Shown here one piece after another: positions 26,202-33,978 of a DNA stretch of 64,000 nucleotides. Below the pieces are notes generated by a model. It was not told the origin of the DNA. It worked only from the letters and a program-made list of their open reading frames with translations, and ran no database searches. The DNA is from Rhodopirellula europaea 6C (GTDB lineage Bacteria > Planctomycetota > Planctomycetia > Pirellulales > Pirellulaceae), in assembly GCF_000338295.1 (NCBI RefSeq), contig NZ_ANMO01000192.1, positions 1-64,000 of the forward strand, written 5' to 3'. How positions within the stretch are numbered: the stretch's first letter is position 1; each line of letters opens with the position of its first letter. The position numbers and the translations under genes were made by a program.

Positions 26202-28868
26202 TCAATCTTTGGTCTTGGTGATATCGAGGTTGTAGAGCGTGTTGCACAGTACCGTCCAAGCGGCGAGTTCAACTTTGTCTTGAGGCGAGTCGACGAACAC
26301 TCCCTCGCACAAATCGTCAACCAGTTTGGGTGAGCTGGCGTATTCGTCACGCAGATCGTTCAACAGCGTTTGAAGAACGTCGACCTCTTTCGAATCTGGG
26401 AGTTTGGCCGTGACGGTTTCATAGGCGAACAAGATTCGGTCCTCGGCAGGTTCAGCCAAGGTGGACTGAGCCAATTGCCCGGCAGCACGAAGGTATTCAC
26501 TTTCGTTGAGCAGCAACAAAGCCTGGGTCGGCGTGTTGGTTCTTTCGCGGCGAGCAATGCAAGCGTCACGATTGGGTGCGTTGAGGATGGTCATTTGCGG
26601 TGGCGGCATCGCACGTTTCCAGAACGTGTAGATGCTGCGGCGATAGATCGATTCGCCCTGGTCGGGCCGGAAACGTTCGCCCGTCATCGAAACCGCTTTC
26701 CACAACCCGTCCGGCTGCGGCGGTTTGACACTCGGTCCGTGCATTCGCGTGGACAGCAGTCCGCTCGAAAACAGGATTTGATCGCGGATCATTTCGGCAT
26801 CCAACCGATAGCGTGGGCCGCGACTGAGCAGCCGATTTTCCGCGTCCGCTTTGAATTCATCCGGAGTGGCTCGCGAAGATTGGCGGTACGTTTTGCTCAT
26901 CACGATTCGCTTGAGCAACGCTTTGACATCCCATCCTGACTCGACAAACGACACCGCCAATTCATCCAACAATTCAGGATGGCTTGGGACCTCGCCTTGG
27001 TTGCCGAAGTCCTCGGACGTCTTGACCAGCCCGACGCCGAAAAAGAGTTGCCAGAAACGGTTCACCGCCACGCGTGCGGTCAGCGGGTTTTCAGGAGACA
27101 CCATCCAATCGGCCAAATCCATGCGGGACGGTGTTTCAGATTGGGGCTCCAGCGGCGGAAGGAATCCTGGGACGCCGCGTTGGACTTCTTCCCCGGGAGC
27201 GTCGTACTGCCCGCGAATCAGAACGAACGTCTTTCGGACCTCGTCGCGTTCCTTCATCACCATCGCTTTTTCGACACCATGTTCGACGGCGATTCTTTCA
27301 CGCTGAGTCTTTGCACGTTGTTTTTGCGACTTTGCCAGCGATAACCTCAACTGACCGAGTTCGTTTTCGAGCGATTCTTTCAGAGCGTCCCACGCTCGGA
27401 TTGTCTTCAGGCGAGCCTCTTCTTCAGGCGTCATCGCTTCCGCCACATCGCTTTCCGCCAACTCGTCGTCGGACTCTTCTTCCTCAGGCTCAATTTCTTT
27501 GATTTGCTGAAGCTGCTTGGTGATTTGGTTCGCTCGCTCATTACGAGGAGCGATTTGTTGATCGAGCTTTATCAGTTCTGCATCTAGGCGACTTAGTTCC
27601 GCCCGCTGAGCATCGGTGGGGAATCGCACGAAAGGCTCTTGGAAACCATCCACCACTTGTCGCGGGTTGGTTTCGGGTTCGGCATCGATGTTGTTGAAAA
27701 ACGCGTACAGCGAGAAAAAGTCTTTCTGTGTGATGGGATCAAACTTGTGGTCGTGGCACTGTGCGCACTGAACCGTCAGTCCCATGAATGCGGTGCCGAC
27801 GGCGGTGACGCGATCCAACACATTTTTGACGTGACTTTCTTCCGGCAATGCGGTTCCGCGATCGATGATCAAGTGCAACCGATTGAATCCGGATGCGATG
27901 AGTTGGTCTTTCGTCGGCTGAGGGTATAAATCGCCAGCGATCTGGTCTCGAACAAAGTCGTCGTACGGAAGGTTGTCGTTGAAAGACCGAATCACCCAAT
28001 CGCGATAGGCGACGTGGTTGCGATAGAAGTCTTTGTGCATCCCGTTCGTGTCAGCGAAACGCACCAGGTCCAGCCAGTGGCGGGCGATGTGTTCGCCGAA
28101 TTGAGGACGCGAAAGCAGGTCGTCGATCAATTCTTCCCACGCCAATTCGGGCGAGTTGGCGTAGGCCGATTCAAAGTGGCGGATCGCTTCTCGGCTGGGT
28201 GGCAGCCCCGTCAGATCGAAAGTGACTCGTCGCAGCAAAGTTCTCGCGTCGGCTTCTTCTGATGGGCGACGCTGCTGCGACTCAAGCTTTCGAAGCACAA
28301 ACTGATCGACCGTTTGTGCACTCCACTCAGCATTTTGAGTCACCGGTGGTTGTGGCCGTTCAGGGACTTGAAAAGCCCAGAAGTCTTCGTAAACGGCACC
28401 ACTTTCGATCCATCGCCGAATCAGCTCCGTCTCTTCTTCGTTGAACGGCTTCAAGTGTGAATCCGGCGGCGGCATCAACATCGATTCATCATCGGCAGTG
28501 ATCCGGTGCCAAACTTCACTGTCCTCCACCGAGTGAGGTTCGATCGCGTATCCAATCGCCCCCTCATCTCCATCGGGCTGGTCCAGTCGCAAACTTCCCT
28601 CTCGCGAACCGGCGTCTGGACCGTGGCAGGCGAAGCATCGATTCGAAAGCAACGGCCGGATGTCGCGACTGAACGAGACCGGTGACTCGTCCGCGACGGA
28701 AACCGATTCGGTATCCTCGCTCTTGCGATCGACGTCCTCAGCATGCGAGCGAATTGGCGCGAGCGAACCGAGAACCGTGGTGCAAAGGGCGGCGGCCAGC
28801 ATCAAGACGGGTGGCATGCACGTCTCGCGGGCGAACCGATTTGGGAGATAGCCCCGTTGGAATGGCAT
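26202..28868 (-). CDS. PSD1-type cytochrome c protein (DUF1549/DUF1553)
   Basis: An 888-residue exported protein. Domains in order: signal segment (from the internal MPPVLMLAAALC), a PSCyt1 haem domain with CFACH at 78-82 (Cys78, Cys81, His82), DUF1549 (about 185-390; RRVTFDLTGLPPSREAI and RHWLDLVRFADTNGMHKD), a charged coiled coil (about 430-560; QQIAPRNERANQITKQLQQI) with a glutamate-rich stretch, then DUF1553 (about 590-840; VNRFWQLFFGVGLVKTSEDFGNQ and GPSVKPPQPDGLWK). A start at 28817 would remove the first 17 residues and leave a cleaner signal peptide. It probably relays electrons for the DUF1501 partner or an unknown periplasmic oxidation. Confidence 0.9.
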   Translation of the reverse strand: MPFQRGYLPNRFARETCMPPVLMLAAALCTTVLGSLAPIRSHAEDVDRKSEDTESVSVADESPVSFSRDIRPLLSNRCFACHGPDAGSREGSLRLDQPDGDEGAIGYAIEPHSVEDSEVWHRITADDESMLMPPPDSHLKPFNEEETELIRRWIESGAVYEDFWAFQVPERPQPPVTQNAEWSAQTVDQFVLRKLESQQRRPSEEADARTLLRRVTFDLTGLPPSREAIRHFESAYANSPELAWEELIDDLLSRPQFGEHIARHWLDLVRFADTNGMHKDFYRNHVAYRDWVIRSFNDNLPYDDFVRDQIAGDLYPQPTKDQLIASGFNRLHLIIDRGTALPEESHVKNVLDRVTAVGTAFMGLTVQCAQCHDHKFDPITQKDFFSLYAFFNNIDAEPETNPRQVVDGFQEPFVRFPTDAQRAELSRLDAELIKLDQQIAPRNERANQITKQLQQIKEIEPEEEESDDELAESDVAEAMTPEEEARLKTIRAWDALKESLENELGQLRLSLAKSQKQRAKTQRERIAVEHGVEKAMVMKERDEVRKTFVLIRGQYDAPGEEVQRGVPGFLPPLEPQSETPSRMDLADWMVSPENPLTARVAVNRFWQLFFGVGLVKTSEDFGNQGEVPSHPELLDELAVSFVESGWDVKALLKRIVMSKTYRQSSRATPDEFKADAENRLLSRGPRYRLDAEMIRDQILFSSGLLSTRMHGPSVKPPQPDGLWKAVSMTGERFRPDQGESIYRRSIYTFWKRAMPPPQMTILNAPNRDACIARRERTNTPTQALLLLNESEYLRAAGQLAQSTLAEPAEDRILFAYETVTAKLPDSKEVDVLQTLLNDLRDEYASSPKLVDDLCEGVFVDSPQDKVELAAWTVLCNTLYNLDITKTKD

Positions 28869-29296
28869 AGGTGTTGATCAGCGTTCGGCGGCAGGGTGGT
28901 AGGCGGGATTCGATCAGTGTAGATCGAACGGGATCATTTGAAAGCACAGCGGCAAGTCTCGATGGAGTCCGAGTTCGCACGATGCCTCTGTGATTCTCCC
29001 GGCGAAAGATCCCATTTTTGCAATCCAATTTCCTATGACGTTTCACTTTTCGGAAATTTGCGTGGGTTTTCGCGAAAACAACGCAACAGGTCGCGTCCAT
29101 GTCAGGATGTAAGTGTCGAGTTTCAGTCGTTACTCATCGTTATTCGTTCATCCCTGAGTCAACGCATTTTCGGCACCGTGCTTCCTTGGTACCCACCTGA
29201 TCAGACTCGGTACCCACCTGATCAGAATGGCCTGCAGCCATTGGCCATCTACACTCCCCACTCCCCTTCCCCAATGAACGATACAAAGACCACTCC
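28869..29296. other. Divergent intergenic region
   Basis: 428 bases between the minus-strand PSD1 gene and the plus-strand toroid protein gene. No coding sequence is supported. Apart from the 21-base tandem repeat at 29188-29226 nothing structured was noticed. It should contain the promoters of both clusters. Confidence 0.4.
29188..29226. repeat. 21-base tandem repeat
   Basis: GGTACCCACCTGATCAGA occurs at 29188-29205 and exactly again at 29209-29226, a period of 21 bases or two helical turns. It lies 71 bases before the start of the toroid protein gene, a plausible place for an operator. Confidence 0.6.
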
Positions 29297-31360
29297 ATGG
29301 ATCGACGTGAATTTGCCGGAATGACCTCGCTCGGCATCCTTGGCGGACTGGTAAGTGCGAACAAGTTGCTGGGGACGCGTCCCCTCTTGGCGAGTGGCCC
29401 GGATGCTGCGTCACAGAACCGATTGCCCGAACAAGATCATTCGGATATGCGATCGCTGGCGAAGTCTTTGCTGGTGGATTGGTGCGATGGCATGATCCGC
29501 CGCCAAACCGTTGCCCCTGATGATCCGTCCGCGCACGGTGCTCTCCAATGTGACTCCTGTAGTCACATCCATGGTCGATGCAGCGACGCCTTGTACCCGT
29601 TTCTTTACTTGGCTAATGCGACCGGCCAACAGAAGTACTTGGACGCGGCACGGAATGTTTACGCGTGGGCGGAAAACAACGTCAGTCGAGAAGATGGTAG
29701 CTGGACCAACGATATCAACCCTCGTTCTTGGCGCGGGACCACCATCTTTGGCGCCATCGCGTTGGCCGAAGCACTGCACTACCACGGTGAAGTCCTAGAT
29801 GCCGACGAAAAGCGTGCCTGGGAACAACGCTTGGACGAAGCAGCCGGCGGGTACTTGTTCAGCGACTTTCGAAAAATTGATTTCACAAATCTGAATTACG
29901 GCATGACGGCCGTCTACGGCTTTCATTTGTTCGGCCGCGTATTGAACCATGCCAAGTACACCGAACGCAGCCAGCAGCTCGCGGTCCGAGTCAAAGAGTT
30001 TTTCACCGAACCGAACAAGCTGCTCTGGGGAGAGGGAAAGCCCAACGACAATAGAAGCGGTCGTGGACTGCTGCCGGTGGATCTTGGTTACAACGTGGAA
30101 GAGTCACTCAATGGCGTGGTGCTTTACGCCTTAGAAGTCGGTGATGAATCGCTGCTGGATTTGTTGACTCAGTCGATGAATGGGCACCTGGAATTCATGC
30201 TGCCCGATGGTGCCTGGGACAACAGTTGGGGAACTCGTTCAGCCAAATGGTCTTATTGGGGCAGTCGAACCGCGGATGGATGCCAACCCGCGTTCGCATT
30301 GATGGCTGATCGCAATCCAGCATTCGAAACCGCCGCGATCAAAAATGCGGAACTGCTGAAACGATGCACGGCAGACGGCCTGCTGCACGGCGGTCCTCAC
30401 TACGTCTCTCACGGGGTCAAACCCTGCATCCACCACACCTTCGCACACGCCAAAGCGATGGCTTTGGTGCTAGACAAGACGCAGCCGACGGCGACGAAAC
30501 ACGAACTGAAACCGTTGCCTCGAGTGACGTCGGATGGTGTCAAGCACTTCGCCGAACTGGATGTTTGGTTGGCAGCAAAAGGCCCATGGCGAGCAACCGT
30601 GTCGGCGTATGACTCCATCTACAAAACCAAATCGGCCGATCACATCCAGCAACCCACTGGCGGCTCGCTCGCGGTCCTTCATCACGCCCAAGTCGGCACG
30701 TTGCTGGCATCCAGCATGGCTCGTTACATCCAAGTCGAACCGCTGAATCAACAACCGCAACCCGGGGAGGACTTCCCGCTCACGACTCGATTGGAACGAC
30801 GCAACGAAGGGGGATGGTTCACGAATCTGTACGACCTCAAAGCCAACGTGACCTCCAATGCAACGGATGACCAAGTCCGATTCGACGTCACAACGACGCT
30901 CCAGGACGAAGACCGGCAAATCGACGACGAGTCAAATTCCCAGTGCCAGTTGAGCTATCGCATTGAACGTGAACGCGTGCTGCTCACCGCCTCACCAGCC
31001 CAATCCGATCGCCAAGCAAATGCGTTTGCTTTGATCGTTCCCATCGTTTCACCGACTGGCGAAACGGTCCGGAGAGTATCCAAGAACCAGATTGAGATCG
31101 AAAAGCCGGAGGGCACAGTCGTCTGCAAGTGCAATGTGCCGTTTGCAATCCACGGTGGTGCCCAGTCCAGTGGTGCACAGTCCAGTGGTGCCCAGTCCAG
31201 TGGTGCCCAGTCCAGTGGTGCCCAGTCCAGTGGTGCCCAGTCCAGTGGTGCCCAGTCGCGGGTTTTCAACATGGTGCCTGGAATGGAAGCGGTGCCTCTG
31301 GTTGTGGAGTATCCTGGCGGAAACGTCAGCGAAATCCAGTTTGAGATTTCGGTTTCGTAG
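29297..31360 (+). CDS. Tat-exported (alpha/alpha) toroid protein, candidate new glycan lyase or hydrolase
   Basis: A 687-residue protein with a twin-arginine leader (DRREFAGMTSLGILGG). Residues about 50-400 look like a helical toroid (YPFLYLANATGQQKYLDAARNVYAW is a typical hairpin), with candidate active-site segments FTNLNYGMTAVYG, WDNSWGTRSAKWSYWG and GGPHYVSHGVKPCIHHTF. The C-terminal part (about 410-687) is beta-rich, as in toroid-plus-sandwich polysaccharide lyases. I do not recognise a specific CAZy family. A run of seven GAQS(S/R) units at 621-655 interrupts the beta domain. It opens the plus-strand cluster with the SGNH hydrolase, sulfatases and GH78, so it probably acts on the same sulfated glycan. 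A structural role without catalysis remains possible. Confidence 0.7.
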   Translation: MDRREFAGMTSLGILGGLVSANKLLGTRPLLASGPDAASQNRLPEQDHSDMRSLAKSLLVDWCDGMIRRQTVAPDDPSAHGALQCDSCSHIHGRCSDALYPFLYLANATGQQKYLDAARNVYAWAENNVSREDGSWTNDINPRSWRGTTIFGAIALAEALHYHGEVLDADEKRAWEQRLDEAAGGYLFSDFRKIDFTNLNYGMTAVYGFHLFGRVLNHAKYTERSQQLAVRVKEFFTEPNKLLWGEGKPNDNRSGRGLLPVDLGYNVEESLNGVVLYALEVGDESLLDLLTQSMNGHLEFMLPDGAWDNSWGTRSAKWSYWGSRTADGCQPAFALMADRNPAFETAAIKNAELLKRCTADGLLHGGPHYVSHGVKPCIHHTFAHAKAMALVLDKTQPTATKHELKPLPRVTSDGVKHFAELDVWLAAKGPWRATVSAYDSIYKTKSADHIQQPTGGSLAVLHHAQVGTLLASSMARYIQVEPLNQQPQPGEDFPLTTRLERRNEGGWFTNLYDLKANVTSNATDDQVRFDVTTTLQDEDRQIDDESNSQCQLSYRIERERVLLTASPAQSDRQANAFALIVPIVSPTGETVRRVSKNQIEIEKPEGTVVCKCNVPFAIHGGAQSSGAQSSGAQSSGAQSSGAQSSGAQSSGAQSRVFNMVPGMEAVPLVVEYPGGNVSEIQFEISVS
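31157..31261 (+). repeat. 15-base coding minisatellite, seven units
   Basis: Seven head-to-tail copies of GGTGCCCAGTCCAGT encode Gly-Ala-Gln-Ser-Ser. Unit 2 has GCA instead of GCC, and unit 7 ends TCGCGG, giving Ser-Arg. Near identity of the units points to recent expansion. The length stays in frame for any copy number. Confidence 0.95.
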
Positions 31361-31394
31361 ACTCGACCTCCATCCTTTGCCTTTCCGTGGTTCC

Positions 31395-32144
31395 ATGCAG
31401 ATTCTTGTTCGTGCGTTGTTTGTCTTGACACTGGTTGCCTTCGCAAAAGGAGTTCCCTGCCAAGCCAAAGATGCAGCGACACCGCCGGCTGAGAAAGTCC
31501 AGCCCGCGGAAGCCAACCCTTTCGCTGATCTGAAGCAACAGCTCAAACAGACTTGGCCGAACAACCGCTTGGTTCGATTTGTCTTTCACGGGCATTCCGT
31601 CCCCGCCGGGTATTTCCGTACGCCGATTGTTCGGCGTTTTGATTCGTACCCGGTGCTCTTTCACCAAGAACTGTGCGAGCGTTATCCAACCGCGGTGATC
31701 GATGTTTGCAACACCGCGATCGGAGGCGAGAATTCGGTCAGTGGGGCCAAGCGATTCGCGGACGATGTGTTGACGTTGAAGCCCGACGTTATCTTCATCG
31801 ACTACTGTTTGAATGATCGTCGCGTCGGCTTGGAAACCGCTCAGGATTGCTGGCGAGAGATGATCAAGCAGGCGGTGGCAAAAGACGTCATGGTTGTCTT
31901 ACTGACACCGACTCCTGATTCCAAAGAAGACATTTTGGATCCCGACTCGCCTCTCGCGAAACATGCCGAATCGATCCGGCAGTTGGCTGGTGAGTTCAAC
32001 CTGCCGCTGGTGGATTCCTACTCGGAATTTCAACGTTTGGTCGGGGAAGGCGATGATGTCACGGACTATCTCTCGCAGTCCAACCATCCCAACCGAGCCG
32101 GTCATCAAGTCGTGGCTGATCAGATTCTCGCGTTGTTCGAGTGA
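31395..32144 (+). CDS. Exported SGNH/GDSL-type hydrolase
   Basis: A 249-residue protein with a signal peptide (ILVRALFVLTLVAFAKG). Block I reads FHGHSVPAGYF, so the family GDS is GHS with Ser as nucleophile. Block III is IDYCLNDRR (Asn of the oxyanion hole) and block V is SNHPNRAGHQVVAD with the catalytic His. The family deacetylates or de-esterifies carbohydrates and lipids. The ATG at 31395 follows the toroid gene by 34 bases, and the open frame extending back to 31092 is only the repeat region read in another frame. In this locus it is a plausible glycan O-deacetylase; the substrate is inferred from the neighbours. Confidence 0.83.
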   Translation: MQILVRALFVLTLVAFAKGVPCQAKDAATPPAEKVQPAEANPFADLKQQLKQTWPNNRLVRFVFHGHSVPAGYFRTPIVRRFDSYPVLFHQELCERYPTAVIDVCNTAIGGENSVSGAKRFADDVLTLKPDVIFIDYCLNDRRVGLETAQDCWREMIKQAVAKDVMVVLLTPTPDSKEDILDPDSPLAKHAESIRQLAGEFNLPLVDSYSEFQRLVGEGDDVTDYLSQSNHPNRAGHQVVADQILALFE

Positions 32145-32202
32145 CGCAAGTGGACCGCCACTTTCGCGTGGTTCAGAACACGATTCCCAACACTTCCCCG
32201 GA

Positions 32203-33642
32203 ATGATGATGTCGCATCGAGCTCACTGGCAGTCGGTTTTATTGGCATGGGCCATGGCGTTTTTCGCATGCATGCCGTCGTCCGCCACGGCCGATGATGC
32301 TGGTGCCGAACCGCCGAACATTGTCTTGATCTTGGCGGATGACCTGGGCTTCAATCAAATCGGAGCGTACGGCAACACCCCGATTCAAACACCTCATCTG
32401 GATCGACTCGCCGCCAACGGAATCCGGTTCACGCAGGCCTATTCAGGCAATACGGTTTGCTCGCCATCCCGCGTGTCGTTGTTCACCGGTCGCGATGGAC
32501 GATTGATGGACAACAATTCCAACACGGTCCAACTGAAAGACATCGACGTCACGATTGCTCATGTGTTGAAGCACGCCGGTTACGACACGGCATTGTTTGG
32601 CAAGTATTCCATCGGTTCGCAGATGGGAGTGACGGATCCATTGGCGATGGGGTTTGATACCTGGTACGGCATGTACTCGATTTTGGAAGGGCACCGGCAA
32701 TACCCAACCATTTTGTGGCGTGACGGCAAGAAGATTCGAATCGAGGAAAACGAGGGCGGAAAGAAGGGGGCGTACGCACAAGCTTTGTTCACCAACGAAG
32801 CGATCCAGTACATCGAACAAGATCACAAGAATCCGTTCTTTGTGCTTCTGGCGTACTCGTCGCCTCACGCTGAACTGGCCGCGCCAGCCGAGTTTGTCGA
32901 ACGCTACAAGGATGCGTTTCCCGAGACTCGCTATGGCGGCATGTCCAATGGAACCGCGTCAGACAAATACGCTTGGTATTACCCCGAGCCTGTTGAACGC
33001 CCGCATGCGACGTTGGCCGGTATGGTGACGGCACTTGATGCATACGTTGGCCAGATCTACCAAACGCTGAAATCCAAAGGCGTCGCGGACAACACGTTGA
33101 TCCTTTTTACTTCGGACAACGGACCGCACGATGAAGGCGGTGGTGACCCGACGTTCTTTCGTGCTTCGGAACCCTACAAAGGGATGAAGCGTGACTTGTA
33201 CGATGGCGGCATTCACGTGCCCATGATCGCCCACTGGCCCGCTGCCATCCAGTCTCCACGAGTGGACGATACGCCGTGGGCATTCGCCGATGTGCTGCCA
33301 ACCTTCGCTGAGATCGCAGGCGTGTCCCTGGACATCGTTCCGCGAATCAAGACGAACGGAGTGTCCGTGCTACCGCGTCTTCGCGACGATCCACGACCGT
33401 TGCCCGATCGGACTCTGTACTGGGAGTTTGGCAAGCAAGCCGGAGATCCAAATTCCGGAGTGGTCGGCGAAGTCTACCAAGCGGCCCGTCGCGGTAAATG
33501 GAAAGCCGTTCGGTACGACATCGAGGGGCCCATCGAGCTGTACGACTTGGATTCCGATCCCGGTGAAACAGTGAACTTGGCAGCCGACAAGCGAGACCTG
33601 CGAGAAGAATTCACCGCGTTGTTCGAAGCCAACAAAGACTGA
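32203..33642 (+). CDS. Exported type I sulfatase (CSPSR motif)
   Basis: A 479-residue sulfatase starting at the first of three consecutive ATGs (32203, 32206, 32209). Signal peptide SVLLAWAMAFFACMPSSATA is followed by NIVLILADDLGFNQIG with the calcium ligands. The formylglycine site is Cys86 in VCSPSRVSLFTG, a canonical sequence. The second metal site is LFTSDNGPHDEGG. The layout (EGHRQYPTILWRDGKK, LYDGGIHVPMIAHWP) resembles arylsulfatase A-type enzymes that act on small or exo-substrates. It follows the SGNH hydrolase by 58 bases and is probably cotranscribed with it. Confidence 0.92.
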   Translation: MMMSHRAHWQSVLLAWAMAFFACMPSSATADDAGAEPPNIVLILADDLGFNQIGAYGNTPIQTPHLDRLAANGIRFTQAYSGNTVCSPSRVSLFTGRDGRLMDNNSNTVQLKDIDVTIAHVLKHAGYDTALFGKYSIGSQMGVTDPLAMGFDTWYGMYSILEGHRQYPTILWRDGKKIRIEENEGGKKGAYAQALFTNEAIQYIEQDHKNPFFVLLAYSSPHAELAAPAEFVERYKDAFPETRYGGMSNGTASDKYAWYYPEPVERPHATLAGMVTALDAYVGQIYQTLKSKGVADNTLILFTSDNGPHDEGGGDPTFFRASEPYKGMKRDLYDGGIHVPMIAHWPAAIQSPRVDDTPWAFADVLPTFAEIAGVSLDIVPRIKTNGVSVLPRLRDDPRPLPDRTLYWEFGKQAGDPNSGVVGEVYQAARRGKWKAVRYDIEGPIELYDLDSDPGETVNLAADKRDLREEFTALFEANKD

Positions 33643-33978
33643 GAATCAACGCTCCACAGCGACGCCGTTCAGGCGTACGCGAGGGTGAGGGCCGAGCATG
33701 GGAAACGGCTCGCACTTCCTGGCCAGACCGCTTCTCTATGGACTTGGCACGATCGTGCTGGTTGTTTGCGCAATCGCAAAGGTTTGCCGCACAGCCTCGA
33801 GCTAGATTGGGGCTGTTCTGGTGACGCTAGTGCGCCGGACGAAGGTTTTCACATCCCTTAGCTGGGTCTCGCGTGAATAAGGGGGGCTGGCAAGATCAAC
33901 GCCAGTCAGCACTGTTTCTCGTCGATTTGACGCGGCAGAGGGCGTTTTGCTGAGCTTCCCCCCATCCCGGTTTGACCA
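33643..33978. other. Intergenic region with dispersed repeat copy B
   Basis: 336 bases without a supported gene. Positions 33681-33720 carry copy B of the dispersed repeat also found at 24460 (GAGGGTGAGG, ATGGGAAACGG, CGCACTTCCT). The remainder shows no clear promoter, terminator or structured RNA. A separate promoter for the GH78 gene is likely given the spacing. Confidence 0.45.

Noticed and set aside
31157-31261. Possible CRISPR array because of regular repeats.
   Set aside because: The units are contiguous 15-base copies without spacers and lie inside a coding frame; no cas genes are present.
31092-31394. N-terminal extension of the SGNH hydrolase frame, including a PVVPSP repeat.
   Set aside because: It is the GAQSS minisatellite of the upstream gene read in another frame; the ATG at 31395 begins a proper signal peptide.
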